64,000 nucleotides of DNA from Bacteroidaceae bacterium (lineage in GTDB: Bacteria > Bacteroidota > Bacteroidia > Bacteroidales > Bacteroidaceae): NCBI GenBank assembly GCA_017645655.1, contig JAGCNZ010000022.1, positions 23,696 through 87,695 of the forward strand. Reading direction: 5' to 3'. How positions within the stretch are numbered: the first letter of the stretch is position 1; each line of letters starts with the position of its first letter. The notes below the pieces were generated by a model that worked only from the letters and a program-made list of their open reading frames with translations, was not told the origin of the DNA and did no database searches. A program made the position numbers and the translations under genes. Below, piece after piece: positions 55,227-64,000 of this stretch.

Positions 55227-56021
55227 ATGAAGGTCGAAGAGACACCTTTCAGAACCATTGTTGATGTACCGAAATGGACGAATCCGATGCACAAGGACCA
55301 GCACTTTGTGTTACTTGGTTCGTGCTTTGCTCAATACATTGGCAAACGCTTTCAGGAAGAAGGCATGCACGCCCTCTGCAATCCTCTTGGTGCTGCCTAC
55401 AATCCCGAAAGCATAGCCATCCAGGTTCGCAAAGGATTAGAAGGGTCGGACATCGAGGAGTCCATTTTCCTATACGATGACAAGTGGCGTTGCTGGTGGG
55501 CAAATACGCTTCTAAGTGATACGAACGAAGAAGCATTCCGCAATACCATCCGCAACACATTCGCCGAGCTTGGAGATGCACTTCGGAAAGCTGACTGGCT
55601 CTTCATTACTTTGGGTACAAATGTTTACTATGAATTGAAAGAGAAAGGCATGATTGTCGCAAACTGCCACAAGGTTCCCGGCAAGTGCTTTGAGGAGGTG
55701 GCGATGGACGTGGAGAGGTGTAGCGAGGTCTTGAGCGGCCTGATGGAACTTCTCTCGAACGAATGTCCCACTCTGCACGTCTGCTTTACCGTCAGCCCTT
55801 ACCGCTACAAGAAATATGGCTTTCACGGAAGCCAACTTGCCAAAGCGACCTTACTCTTAGCTGTCGACAAAGTATGCAGGCGCTTTCCTGATAAGGCAAA
55901 CTACTTCCCTGCATACGAGATTATGATGGACGAGCTTCGCGACTATCACTTCTATGCAGAAGACATGATTCATCCTTCTCCCGAAGCGGTCAACCGCATC
56001 TGGGAGAAGCTGAAACTCTAA
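55227..56021 (+). CDS. GSCFA family protein
   Basis: 264-residue protein with the family signature LLGSCFAQYIGKRFQEEG near residue 31 and the SGNH-like later block AYEIMMDELRDYHFYAEDMIHPS. GSCFA proteins resemble GDSL/SGNH hydrolases with Ser in GSCF and Asp-x-x-His at the end, so an esterase acting on cell-wall or sugar esters is likely. The ATG at 55227 follows an AGGAAA site; the longer frame from 55200 starts inside the promoter. It is the first gene of a likely operon with murF-alr. Confidence 0.9.
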   Translation: MKVEETPFRTIVDVPKWTNPMHKDQHFVLLGSCFAQYIGKRFQEEGMHALCNPLGAAYNPESIAIQVRKGLEGSDIEESIFLYDDKWRCWWANTLLSDTNEEAFRNTIRNTFAELGDALRKADWLFITLGTNVYYELKEKGMIVANCHKVPGKCFEEVAMDVERCSEVLSGLMELLSNECPTLHVCFTVSPYRYKKYGFHGSQLAKATLLLAVDKVCRRFPDKANYFPAYEIMMDELRDYHFYAEDMIHPSPEAVNRIWEKLKL

Positions 56022-56073
56022 CAGATTGTATTCATTTCGTTAATTGGCAAACAGACAAATTCCTATATTAAAT

Positions 56074-58434
56074 ATGTATAACACTCTCGAGATAGCATCG
56101 GTAATCGGTGCACAAATAAAAGACTTAAAGGGACACGGCATAGACTGGCTCCTGACGGATAGCCGCAGTCTTTGTTACCCCGAATCGACGCTTTTCTTTG
56201 CCATAAAGACTGAACGCGGCAATGGGCATCGGTATGTTTCAGACCTCTATCAAAGAGGCGTTCGCGCGTTTGTGGTTAGCGAAAAGGTAGAGGGCAACTA
56301 TCCCGACGCTGACTTCCTTTTCGTTCCCGACACGCTTAAGGCTCTACAGGACTTGGCTGCTCATCATCGCTCGAAGTTCGACATCCCAGTCATAGGCATT
56401 ACTGGCAGCAATGGTAAGACGCTTGTCAAGGAATGGCTCTATCAGCTGCTTGCCCCGAACTATACAGTTACCCGCAGTCCGCGCAGCTATAATTCACAAA
56501 CGGGCGTGCCACTTTCTGTTTGGGGACTCTGGAACAAGACGGAAGTGGCGCTCTTCGAAGCTGCCATCTCGCAAAAGGATGAGATGATTCACCTGGAGCG
56601 CATCATAAAACCAACGATTGGCATCTTCACATGCCTAGGCAGTGCACACCAGGAGAACTTCTCATCGATGGAAGAGAAGTGCAAGGAGAAGTTGCTCCTC
56701 ATGAAAGATGCTGAAGTCATCATTTACCTCAACGACCCAATCATCGAGAGGTGCATCAAGGACATGAATGTCAAGGCGAAACTTATCCCATGCCATTGCA
56801 CGGGCAATGCTTTCGAGGAGAATAAGTCGCTTTGCCGTGCTGCATGTCAGGAGTTGGGACTGGACGACGACACAATCGAGGAGAGACTGAGAAGCCTGGA
56901 ACCCGTGGCGATGCGCTTGGAGGTGAAGGACGGACAGAACGACTGTACGCTCATCAACGACTCGTACAACAGCGACCTGAGCAGCTTGGACATTGCCCTC
57001 GACTTCATGAACCGACGCCCCGAGAAGGAAGGTCGCCAGCGGACGCTTATCCTCAGCGACATCCTGCAAAGCGGAGTCGAGCCACACGCTCTCTATAGTC
57101 AGCTGGCAAACCTGCTGGAGCAACGCGGCATCAACAATTTCATTGCCGTGGGAGGCATCATTTCCGCCCACATGGATTGCTTCGCAGGACTGCCCATCCG
57201 TTGCCGCTTCTTCCCCAAAACGGAAGCTCTCCTGCAGGATGAAATCATCTCGTCACTCGAACATCAGCTCATCCTCATCAAGGGTGCACGAAGTTTCCAC
57301 TTCGAACGCATTACCGACCGACTGGAGAAGAAAGTTCACGAAACTATTCTTGAGGTCAATCTCAGCGCAATCGTGAAGAATCTCAACTACTATCGCTCCT
57401 TCATGAAGCCCGAGACAAAGATGGTATGCATGGTCAAAGCAGATGCATACGGAGCTGGAGCCGTTGAAATAGCAAAGACACTGCAGGACCACAATGTAGA
57501 TTACCTGGCGGTCGCTATTGCTGACGAAGGTGTGACACTTCGCGAGAAGGGAATCACGCAGGGCATCATGATAATGAATCCTGAGATGAGTAGCTTCAGC
57601 ACGCTCTTCCAGTATCACCTGGAACCCGAGATATACAGTTTCCGGTTGCTCGACGCCCTGATTAAAGCTGCTGAGCACGAGGGCATTACAAACTTCCCTG
57701 TTCACATCAAGCTCGACACAGGCATGCGTCGTCTCGGCTTCGACCCCGAAAAGGATATGCCCCAACTCATCGAGCGCCTACACAAGCAGACAGCACTCAT
57801 TCCTCGCTCAGTCTTCTCGCATTTCGTAGGAAGCGATTCCGAGGATTTCGATCAGTTCTCCGACCTGCAATACGAGCGCTTCCTGGCTGGCAGCAAATTG
57901 CTGCAAAAGGCATTCCCCTACCCGATTCTGCGTCACATCTGCAACAGCGCTGGCATCGAGCGCTTCCCCGACAGGCATCTCGAAATGGTGAGACTCGGAA
58001 TCGGACTGTATGGTATCAACTGTTTCAACAACGAGACCATCAACAACATCAGCACCTTGCGCACCACAATCCTACAGATTCACGATGTGAAAGCCGGCGA
58101 AAGCGTAGGCTATAGCCGCAGGACGATACTCGAAAGGGACAGCCGAATTGCCAGCCTTCCCATAGGCTATGCCGACGGGCTGAACAGGTTGCTTGGCAAC
58201 AGGAAAGGCTATTGCCTGGTTAACGGCAGGAAAGCTGATTACGTGGGAAACATCTGCATGGATGTCTGCATGATAGATGTCACTGACATTCCCTGCAGAG
58301 AGGGCGATCTCGTCACCATCTTCGGCGACCATCTTTCCCCTGCCGAACTGGCCTCGCGGTGTGGCACGATTCCCTACGAAATACTCACCGGCATCGCTCC
58401 TCGCGTGAAACGTATCTATTTCGAGGATAAGTAG
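56074..58434 (+). CDS. bifunctional MurF-like ligase / alanine racemase
   Basis: 786-residue fusion. The N-terminal half is Mur-ligase-like (LLTDSRSLCYPESTLFFAIK, P-loop GITGSNGKTLVKEW near residue 110, LINDSYNSDLSSL). The C-terminal half from about 430 is alanine racemase, with PLP Lys455 in MVKADAYGAG, HIKLDTGMRRLGF and VGYSRRTIL. It would supply D-alanine and perhaps add D-Ala-D-Ala to UDP-MurNAc-tripeptide. A separate full-length MurF lies at 59360, so this domain may be redundant or specialised. ATG at 56074 is chosen; the TTG frame at 56044 is unlikely. Confidence 0.93.
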   Translation: MYNTLEIASVIGAQIKDLKGHGIDWLLTDSRSLCYPESTLFFAIKTERGNGHRYVSDLYQRGVRAFVVSEKVEGNYPDADFLFVPDTLKALQDLAAHHRSKFDIPVIGITGSNGKTLVKEWLYQLLAPNYTVTRSPRSYNSQTGVPLSVWGLWNKTEVALFEAAISQKDEMIHLERIIKPTIGIFTCLGSAHQENFSSMEEKCKEKLLLMKDAEVIIYLNDPIIERCIKDMNVKAKLIPCHCTGNAFEENKSLCRAACQELGLDDDTIEERLRSLEPVAMRLEVKDGQNDCTLINDSYNSDLSSLDIALDFMNRRPEKEGRQRTLILSDILQSGVEPHALYSQLANLLEQRGINNFIAVGGIISAHMDCFAGLPIRCRFFPKTEALLQDEIISSLEHQLILIKGARSFHFERITDRLEKKVHETILEVNLSAIVKNLNYYRSFMKPETKMVCMVKADAYGAGAVEIAKTLQDHNVDYLAVAIADEGVTLREKGITQGIMIMNPEMSSFSTLFQYHLEPEIYSFRLLDALIKAAEHEGITNFPVHIKLDTGMRRLGFDPEKDMPQLIERLHKQTALIPRSVFSHFVGSDSEDFDQFSDLQYERFLAGSKLLQKAFPYPILRHICNSAGIERFPDRHLEMVRLGIGLYGINCFNNETINNISTLRTTILQIHDVKAGESVGYSRRTILERDSRIASLPIGYADGLNRLLGNRKGYCLVNGRKADYVGNICMDVCMIDVTDIPCREGDLVTIFGDHLSPAELASRCGTIPYEILTGIAPRVKRIYFEDK

Positions 58435-58470
58435 CGACTGCAATTTAATGCAACGCCCTGAAGCGAAATC

Positions 58471-59226
58471 ATGATTTGCCTGCAACATCTCACAGTCGGA
58501 TACGGCGAGAAAGCTGTCCTCTCCGACATCAACCAGACTCTCGAAGCGGGACAGATGGTCTGTCTGCTTGGCGCGAACGGTGCCGGGAAAAGCACGATTC
58601 TGCGTACTCTTGCGGGCTTTCAGCCGCCGATTTCGGGTAAGGTTCTGTTCGATGGCCACGACTTGACTTCCCTCTCCCTGTCCGAGCGCAGCAAAGCGGT
58701 TTCCGTGGTGCTTACCGAAAGAGTGGATGTGCCCTATATGAAGGTCGTGGACCTTGTCGGGATGGGACGTTCACCCTATACGGGATTCTTTGGAAAACTC
58801 TCGACGGAGGACAGGAAAATCGTGGGCGAAGCCATCGAGATGGTGGGAATCAGCAGTCTCGCCGAGCGAACCATTGATACGCTCAGTGATGGCGAACGAC
58901 AGAAAACCTTGTTAGCCAAAGCTTTAGCCCAACAGACACCCATCATTCTGCTCGACGAACCGACGGCTTTCCTCGACTTCCACGCAAAGGTCAGCACGCT
59001 CCGGCTGATGCTCCGACTCGCTCACGAAACAAACAAAACCATCTTCCTCAGTACCCACGACGTGGAGATGGCAATCCAGTTGAGCGACGCTTTGTGGATT
59101 GTGATGGACGGAAAAATCGAGGCAGGCACGACAGCTTCGCTCACCGAAAGCGGCACGCTCGGTAGCTTCCTGCAGGACGAAGGCATCTGCTTCGATGCTA
59201 CAGACCTGACGATGAGGATTAAATAA
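58471..59226 (+). CDS. ABC transporter ATP-binding protein (iron/cobalamin siderophore type)
   Basis: 251-residue ATPase. Walker A GANGAGKST (residues 34-42), Q-loop region, signature LSDGERQK, Walker B IILLDEPTAFLDF and a switch His in FLSTHDVEM are complete. The pattern is that of FecE/BtuD/HmuV ATPases for iron or cobalamin import. No permease or binding protein is adjacent, so its partner must be encoded elsewhere. It lies 36 nt downstream of murF-alr. Confidence 0.9.
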   Translation: MICLQHLTVGYGEKAVLSDINQTLEAGQMVCLLGANGAGKSTILRTLAGFQPPISGKVLFDGHDLTSLSLSERSKAVSVVLTERVDVPYMKVVDLVGMGRSPYTGFFGKLSTEDRKIVGEAIEMVGISSLAERTIDTLSDGERQKTLLAKALAQQTPIILLDEPTAFLDFHAKVSTLRLMLRLAHETNKTIFLSTHDVEMAIQLSDALWIVMDGKIEAGTTASLTESGTLGSFLQDEGICFDATDLTMRIK

Positions 59227-59265
59227 GGTTCGTTGGGCTGCTTAATTCCCTATCTCACCGCGTCT

Positions 59266-59340
59266 GATTCTTGATACGCAAGTTGCAAATATACGTACGC
59301 AAGTTGCATATTTACATTTGCAACTTGCGTATCAAGAATC
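59266..59340. repeat. 21-nt repeat family as a perfect 25-bp inverted repeat
   Basis: The arm 59266-59290 is the exact reverse complement of 59316-59340, each GATTCTTGATACGCAAGTTG plus five bases. A third unit, ACGTACGCAAGTTGCAT, lies in the 25-nt loop. It sits between the convergent ABC ATPase and murF genes, so it may act as a terminator or cruciform. The sequence is shared with 49629-49716. Confidence 0.93.
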
Positions 59341-59359
59341 TCCCGTGCAGCAGCGAATT

Positions 59360-60673
59360 TTAAAACACGTCGGGCAACTGATATAACTTCGTTCCGTTGC
59401 TGCCTTTGATTAAGATGGTCGAATCGCTTATCGGTTCTTCCTTCAAAGCGGACTTCACTTCTTCTACATCCTTGAAAAACCTTAAGGGGCTTGACGTGGG
59501 GAACGAGGAACTTGAACAAGCCTTTTCGAACTCTTCTCCGACCAACCAGATGCGCTCCAATTCCATCTTCCTCAACTGCTCAACTATCCTCTTGTGCTCT
59601 TCAAGACTATCCTTGCCAAGTTCTCGCATATCGCCGAGTATCACCATCTTATGCTTATCCTCAAAGAAGGAGAAGTTCGTCAGGGCTGCCGACATGCTCG
59701 AGGGGTTTGCGTTGTATGCGTCAATGACGAGGCGATTGCTTCCTGCCTCCTTCAATTCACTGCGATTGTTTGTTGGTTTGTATGCCGAAAGTGCATGGTC
59801 AATCTGTTCGGGCTTGATGCCGAAGTAGAGACTGACTGTGACCGCTGCCCGCAGGTTGTCGATGTTGTAAGCGCCAATCAGGTTCGTCTTTACAGTGTGC
59901 CAGGGCTGGTCGTCCTCTGCCCTCCATTGCATCTCAACAAAAGGTGCCACCTGGCTCACTCTGCCCTCAACATACGGAAGAGCATCTTCCAATAAGACAA
60001 AGCCGCGCTCCATGGCCATCTGCATGAGATTGTCGTCGAAGGCATTGAGGAAGAGTTTCTTACCACGTTTGTGAAGGTCGTCATAGAGTTCGCCCTTCGT
60101 CTGCTTCACGCCCTCGAAGCTGCCAAAACCTTCCAGATGAGCACGACCTACATTCGTGATGAGTCCGTAGTCTGCCTCCACAATACGGCAGAGGCTTGCA
60201 ATCTCGCCAGGATGATTGGCTCCAGTCTCGATGACTGCGAAATCATGCTCAGGTTTGAGACGAAGCAGGGTAAGAGGCACGCCGATGTGATTGTTGAGAT
60301 TGCCTTCGGTAAAGAGGACGTTCTTGCCCTCGGAAAGGACTGCGCTGAGGAGTTCCTTCGTGGTCGTCTTGCCATTGGTGCCTGTAATCTGAAGGACTGT
60401 TCCGCCCCACTCTTTTCGATGATAGGCGGCAAGCTGCTGCAAAGCCTTCAGAACATCAGGAACGAGAATGAGTCGCTTGTCCTGCTTCGCTATTTCAGGA
60501 TTATCCACAACTGCAAAGGCACATCCTTTCTCGAGTGCCTGCTGGGCATAACTGTTCCCGTCGAATGTCTCGCCCTTCAAGGCAAAGAATATGCTTCCTT
60601 CGGGACACTTACGACTGTCGGTTGTTACCAACGAATGCTCTTTATAAAGGGCATATAAATCTACAATATTCAT
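59360..60673 (-). CDS. murF: UDP-N-acetylmuramoyl-tripeptide--D-alanyl-D-alanine ligase
   Basis: 437-residue Mur ligase that adds D-Ala-D-Ala in cytoplasmic peptidoglycan precursor synthesis. Features are VTTDSRKCPEGSIFFALKGE, P-loop ITGTNGKTTTKELL, ETGANHPGEIASL and VIDAYNANPSSMSAAL. The ATG at 60673 (MNIVDLYALYK) follows a good promoter; the longer frame from 60778 does not resemble the family. It converges with the ABC ATPase gene and is divergent from folP. Confidence 0.95.
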   Translation of the reverse strand: MNIVDLYALYKEHSLVTTDSRKCPEGSIFFALKGETFDGNSYAQQALEKGCAFAVVDNPEIAKQDKRLILVPDVLKALQQLAAYHRKEWGGTVLQITGTNGKTTTKELLSAVLSEGKNVLFTEGNLNNHIGVPLTLLRLKPEHDFAVIETGANHPGEIASLCRIVEADYGLITNVGRAHLEGFGSFEGVKQTKGELYDDLHKRGKKLFLNAFDDNLMQMAMERGFVLLEDALPYVEGRVSQVAPFVEMQWRAEDDQPWHTVKTNLIGAYNIDNLRAAVTVSLYFGIKPEQIDHALSAYKPTNNRSELKEAGSNRLVIDAYNANPSSMSAALTNFSFFEDKHKMVILGDMRELGKDSLEEHKRIVEQLRKMELERIWLVGEEFEKACSSSSFPTSSPLRFFKDVEEVKSALKEEPISDSTILIKGSNGTKLYQLPDVF

Positions 60674-60694
60674 AGTTTTCTTCTTTTTCAGGCA

Positions 60695-60702
60695 CAAAGT
60701 TA
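60695..60702 (-). promoter_or_regulatory. -7 promoter box of murF
   Basis: Minus strand reads TAACTTTG (TAnnTTTG) about 22 nt upstream of the murF ATG. Confidence 0.65.
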
Positions 60703-60744
60703 AACCTTTTTTCGCAAAATCTTGCCCTTTAGATAAATAATGTG

Positions 60745-60752
60745 TAAATTTG
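60745..60752 (+). promoter_or_regulatory. -7 promoter box of folP
   Basis: TAAATTTG matches TAnnTTTG. The ATG at 60740 lies upstream of this box, so the start at 60764 is favoured, with a very short leader. Confidence 0.6.
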
Positions 60753-60763
60753 CGTGCGATTTT

Positions 60764-61618
60764 ATGCAAACTGTGCACGAAACTCTACCCTATAGCATCA
60801 ACGTCGGCGGAGATTTGCTCTCGCTTGAAGTCCCCATTGTGATGGGAATCCTGAACGCTACGCCCGACTCTTTCTATCAGCATCATGAAGGAGCCGAAGC
60901 AATCCGTTTGCGCACCCGCCAGATAATAGAGGAAGGCGCAACAATTGTTGATGTCGGTGCTTGCTCCACTCGTCCGGGCTTTGTGCCTCCAGATGAGATG
61001 GAAGAAATGAGGCGTCTCAGGGAAGCATTGAAAGTTGTGCGCGAGGAATCACCAAAAGCCATCGTGAGTGTCGATACTTTCAGGGCAGATGTTGCAAAGA
61101 TGTGTGTCGATGAGTTCGGCGTGCAAATGGTGAACGACATCAGCGAAGGCAATTTGGACAAAGAGATGTTCAAGACCATAGCAGAACTGGGAGTGCCCTA
61201 TGTGCTGACACACAATCCCTCAAATCCATATCGGAGTGGAGAATCTGAAGAATCTGAGAAATTCCTTTCCCGATTCATGCAAGATATGGGGAACAAGGTC
61301 GAGAAGCTACATGAACTTGGCGTTTGCGACGTCATTCTCGACCCAGGCTTTGGTTTCGGCAAGACTCTCGAGGAGAACTACATCCTGATGCAGAACCTCG
61401 AAGTGCTCCACGAACTGCATCTGCCTTTGCTGGTCGGCGTAAGCCACAAGAGCATGATATACAAACTGCTCGGCACTACGCCTGATGAAGCACAGAACGG
61501 CTCGACAGTCCTGCACACAGTAGCCTTGCAGAAAGGTGCTCACATCCTTCGAGCGCACGAAGTCAGAGAAGCAAAAGAGTGCATCAAAATCTGTCAGATG
61601 CTAAAGAACAGTAAATAG
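60764..61618 (+). CDS. folP: dihydropteroate synthase
   Basis: 284-residue TIM-barrel enzyme joining p-aminobenzoate to the pterin in folate synthesis. Motifs are MGILNATPDSFYQHHEG, IVDVGACSTRPGF, SVDTF, MVNDISEG, and ILDPGFGFGKTLEEN. Length is normal. The start is moved from 60740 to 60764 because of the promoter position. It is followed 32 nt later by cdaA, a common folP-cdaA order in Bacteroidetes. Confidence 0.96.
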   Translation: MQTVHETLPYSINVGGDLLSLEVPIVMGILNATPDSFYQHHEGAEAIRLRTRQIIEEGATIVDVGACSTRPGFVPPDEMEEMRRLREALKVVREESPKAIVSVDTFRADVAKMCVDEFGVQMVNDISEGNLDKEMFKTIAELGVPYVLTHNPSNPYRSGESEESEKFLSRFMQDMGNKVEKLHELGVCDVILDPGFGFGKTLEENYILMQNLEVLHELHLPLLVGVSHKSMIYKLLGTTPDEAQNGSTVLHTVALQKGAHILRAHEVREAKECIKICQMLKNSK

Positions 61619-61650
61619 TTAATCGTCAAACAGTAAAGTAAATCACATCG

Positions 61651-62430
61651 GTGCCAAACATTAGTTTCAAGGACATAATAGACATCCTGCTTGTGGCAAT
61701 CGCACTCTTCTATTGCTACAAGGTGATGAAGCAGTCTCGCTCGATGAACATCTTCTATGGCATTCTGCTCTTCATCAGTGGCTGGATTATCATCAGCAAG
61801 GTGCTCGAGATGAAGTTGCTTGGCGGCATCCTCGACCAGCTTGTGAGTGTAGGTGCCATCGCTATCATCATTTTGTTCCAAGAGGACATTCGTCGTTTCT
61901 TCTACAACATAGGAGCCAGACAGCGAGCGCACCGCTTCCTGCGGTTCTTCAGACTCGACAAGCGCAAGAACGCCAGCGAGTTTCGCAATGAGCGTGAGAC
62001 AATCTTCCCTATCGTGATGGCTTGCATGAACATGAGCAAGCAACGTGTCGGGGCTCTCATCGTCCTGCAGAACGACATTCCTCTTGGCGACTTCATGCGC
62101 TCAGGAGAAGAAGTCGACGGCAAGATAACACAACGACTCATCGAGAATATCTTCTTCAAGAACAGCCCTCTGCACGACGGAGCAATGGTAATCGCGAATG
62201 GAAGGATTGCTGCTGCATCGTGCATCCTGCCCATCAGTCACGACCTCGACATCCCCAAGGAGTTTGGACTCCGTCATCGTGCAGCAAAAGGTATCAGCAA
62301 AGAAACAGACGCGTTGGCTATTGTGGTGAGTGAGGAGACAGGCAACATCACCGCAGCCTATGGCGATATGCTGCGCTCTCACCTCTCTGCTGAAGAACTC
62401 GAAACGGTGTTGATGAAGGGAAAGTTCTAA
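61651..62430 (+). CDS. cdaA: diadenylate cyclase CdaA
   Basis: 259-residue membrane-bound enzyme making c-di-AMP from two ATP. Three N-terminal hydrophobic helices (about residues 5-80) precede the DAC domain with the DGA motif (SPLHDGAMVIANG) and the RHR motif (FGLRHRAAKGISKETDALAIVVSEETG). The start is a GTG with MPNISFKDIIDILLVA; no ATG fits the family N-terminus. Co-transcribed with folP. c-di-AMP controls potassium and cell-wall balance. Confidence 0.95.
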   Translation: MPNISFKDIIDILLVAIALFYCYKVMKQSRSMNIFYGILLFISGWIIISKVLEMKLLGGILDQLVSVGAIAIIILFQEDIRRFFYNIGARQRAHRFLRFFRLDKRKNASEFRNERETIFPIVMACMNMSKQRVGALIVLQNDIPLGDFMRSGEEVDGKITQRLIENIFFKNSPLHDGAMVIANGRIAAASCILPISHDLDIPKEFGLRHRAAKGISKETDALAIVVSEETGNITAAYGDMLRSHLSAEELETVLMKGKF

Positions 62431-62497
62431 AGTCCCCTTTCAGCATCCCGGGGGGAGAAGAGAAATAAATGGTAAATAGTAAATCGTCAAATAATAA

Positions 62498-63511
62498 ATG
62501 TATATGACTTTAATGGAACAAATCATCGCTCGTGCCAAGTCCTGCAAGCAGAGAATTGTGCTGCCGGAGAGCTTGGAGGAGCGAACACTGACGGCTGCCG
62601 ACAAAGCTTTGGCAGACGACCTTGCCGACATCATCCTCATCGGCTCTGAGAAGGAAATCTTTGCACTTGCCGAGAAGTTGGGGCTCAAGAACATTGGCAA
62701 AGCCCACATCATCGACCCTGCCACGTACGAAAAGACAGAAACTTACGTCCAACTCCTCTATAACCTTCGCAAGAACAAGGGCATGACCGAGGAAGAGGCA
62801 CGCGAGAAGGTTAAAGACCCTCTCTATTATGGATGCCTTATCATCAAGAATGGCGATGCCGACGGACAAATCTCGGGAGCACTCTCGACGACTGGTGACA
62901 CGCTTCGTCCTGCTCTTCAAATCATCAAATGCGCTCCTGGTGTGAGTTGCGTGAGTGGTGCCATGCTGATGATTACACCTGCCAAGCAATATGGCGAGGA
63001 CGGTGTGCTCGTGATGGGCGACGTAGCAGTTACGCCGATGCCCGATGCCAACCAGCTTGCTCAGATTGCCGTCTGCACAGCTCAAACCGCTCGTAGTGTG
63101 GCTGGTTTCAAGGAGCCTCGCGTAGCTATGCTCAGCTTCAGCACAAAGGGAAGCGCAAGTCACGAAGTGGTGGACAAAGTTGTCGAAGCCACGAAGAAGG
63201 CTCAGGAGATGGAGCCCACGCTTCAGATTGACGGCGAACTGCAAGCCGATGCTGCCCTCGTGCCAAGCGTTGGAGCGAAGAAAGCTCCCGGCAGCCACAT
63301 AGCCGGCAAGGCAAACGTGCTCGTTGTTCCTTGCCTGGAGGTAGGCAATATTGGCTATAAGCTCGTACAGCGCCTTGCTGGAGCTGAAGCTATCGGTCCC
63401 ATCCTGCAAGGCATCGCCCGCCCCGTCAACGACCTCAGCCGCGGCTGCTCAGTAGATGACATATATAAGATGATAGCCATCACGTCTTGCCAAGCGCAAG
63501 ATGCGAAGTGA
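62498..63511 (+). CDS. pta: phosphate acetyltransferase
   Basis: 337-residue enzyme that interconverts acetyl-CoA and acetyl phosphate in acetate metabolism. Features are RIVLPESLEERTLTAADKAL, NGDADGQISGALSTTGDTLRPALQ and VPSVGAKKAPGSHIAGKANVLVVP. This is the short Pta without the N-terminal DRTGG region. An ackA gene would be expected nearby but is not in the window. The 67-nt gap before it holds AAATAGTAAATCGTCAAAT-type simple repeats. Confidence 0.95.
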   Translation: MYMTLMEQIIARAKSCKQRIVLPESLEERTLTAADKALADDLADIILIGSEKEIFALAEKLGLKNIGKAHIIDPATYEKTETYVQLLYNLRKNKGMTEEEAREKVKDPLYYGCLIIKNGDADGQISGALSTTGDTLRPALQIIKCAPGVSCVSGAMLMITPAKQYGEDGVLVMGDVAVTPMPDANQLAQIAVCTAQTARSVAGFKEPRVAMLSFSTKGSASHEVVDKVVEATKKAQEMEPTLQIDGELQADAALVPSVGAKKAPGSHIAGKANVLVVPCLEVGNIGYKLVQRLAGAEAIGPILQGIARPVNDLSRGCSVDDIYKMIAITSCQAQDAK

Positions 63512-63559
63512 AAAGTGAAGAGTGAAAAGTGAAAAATCAAAGTTACTAGATTGATTGCC

Positions 63560-63934
63560 ATGTATGAGAATATTAAATCTCCTTTGTCACAAAAGAGCGA
63601 AGCTTTTTCTGCAAGGGTGATTAAGATGGTACAATTCTTGAACAAAGAGAAGGACAAATGCCTTAGCTCCGTCTATTATCAAGTTCTTCGTTCAGGCACA
63701 TCAATTTCTGCTAACATTGGTGAATCACAATTCGCTCAGAGTCCCGCGGACTTTGTCACTAAACTTCACATCGCACTGAAAGAGGCCAACGAAACACGCA
63801 AGTGGCTCAATGTGCTTAAGTCGGCAGATTGCTTGACAACAACTCAGTTCGATAGCATGAATACCGATTTAAGTGAGATAATAGCCATGCTTGTCTCATC
63901 AATAAACACATCAAAAAGAAATCAGAGTATATAA
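63560..63934 (+). CDS. four-helix bundle protein (S23/ribosomal IVS-type)
   Basis: 124 residues of the four-helix bundle family seen with 23S rRNA intervening sequences and as free-standing genes. The core SSVYYQVLRSGTSISANIGESQFAQSPADF and KLHIALKEANETRKWL matches. Function unknown. The TTG-led longer frame adds three residues and is less likely. The preceding AAGTGAAGAGTGAAAAGTG stretch is a simple repeat. Nothing recognisable follows to the window end. Confidence 0.88.
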   Translation: MYENIKSPLSQKSEAFSARVIKMVQFLNKEKDKCLSSVYYQVLRSGTSISANIGESQFAQSPADFVTKLHIALKEANETRKWLNVLKSADCLTTTQFDSMNTDLSEIIAMLVSSINTSKRNQSI

Positions 63935-64000
63935 TAAAAAAAAACATAGTGAAAGAGAATTGACGAAAAACGAGGACAGCAAAATGACTCATATTTTTCA

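Overview
The window looks like chromosomal DNA of a Prevotella-like member of the Bacteroidales. The evidence is the many TAnnTTTG -7 promoter boxes (typical of Bacteroidetes sigma factors), family-level content (GldE, GSCFA protein, MurF-Alr fusion, YccF, smalltalk protein, HU-HIG type DNA-binding protein, DUF5117-type metalloprotease), secreted glycan hydrolases of families GH27, GH92 and GH76, and a short C-terminal tail of the kind 'YNLxGQR...GGKKILVK' on secreted proteins. No tRNA, rRNA, complete transposase or integrase gene was recognised.

Layout. 0-9.5 kb: the end of an alpha-oxoamine synthase, a sulfatase/oxidoreductase operon, fabD with an intracellular GH13 enzyme, a secreted GH27 alpha-galactosidase and a truncated lamin-tail-domain remnant. 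9.6-16 kb: a minus-strand housekeeping run hisS - RsmI-like - GT2 - radC - DUF59 - LpxH-like, with a separate acyltransferase. 16-22 kb: HU, a GH92 mannosidase with a large zinc metalloprotease, and a secreted endonuclease/phosphatase-like protein. 22-30 kb: ssb, gldE, two TPR proteins and gyrA. 30.4-38.8 kb: an accessory island with a complete type II-C CRISPR-Cas system (24 repeats, leader, cas2, cas1, cas9, predicted tracrRNA), a WYL regulator, a broken DUF5675 gene at one edge and a smalltalk ORF at the other. 38.9-49.4 kb: metA, a U32 peptidase, a membrane protein, a multidomain GH76 mannanase, a HerA/DUF853-type ATPase and a secreted Cys-peptidase-like protein. 49.6-64 kb: HU-HIG, DUF362, YccF, dxs-trkA, GSCFA/MurF-Alr/ABC ATPase, murF, folP-cdaA, pta and a four-helix-bundle protein.

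How it works together. Peptidoglycan and envelope genes (murF, murF-alr, LpxH-like, dxs, gldE) and c-di-AMP synthesis (cdaA) mix with secreted enzymes against alpha-mannan and alpha-galactosides. No SusC/SusD pair lies in the window, so these are isolated enzymes and not a full polysaccharide utilisation locus. The CRISPR locus appears functional: the Cas9 catalytic residues are present and all repeats look identical. The tracrRNA gene and the leader share a promoter-proximal block.

The most unusual feature is the repeat content. A family of 22-nt-phased elements anchored on GTG/CACGTG occurs at six intergenic loci and also inside one coding sequence. A second family has a 21-nt period (core ACGCAAGTTGC) and occurs twice, once as a perfect 25-bp inverted repeat. 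A 184-bp element is present as an inverted pair flanking gldE and a TPR gene. Simple intergenic-type repeats are also found in frame within the U32 peptidase, MetA, the endonuclease/phosphatase protein and possibly HisRS.
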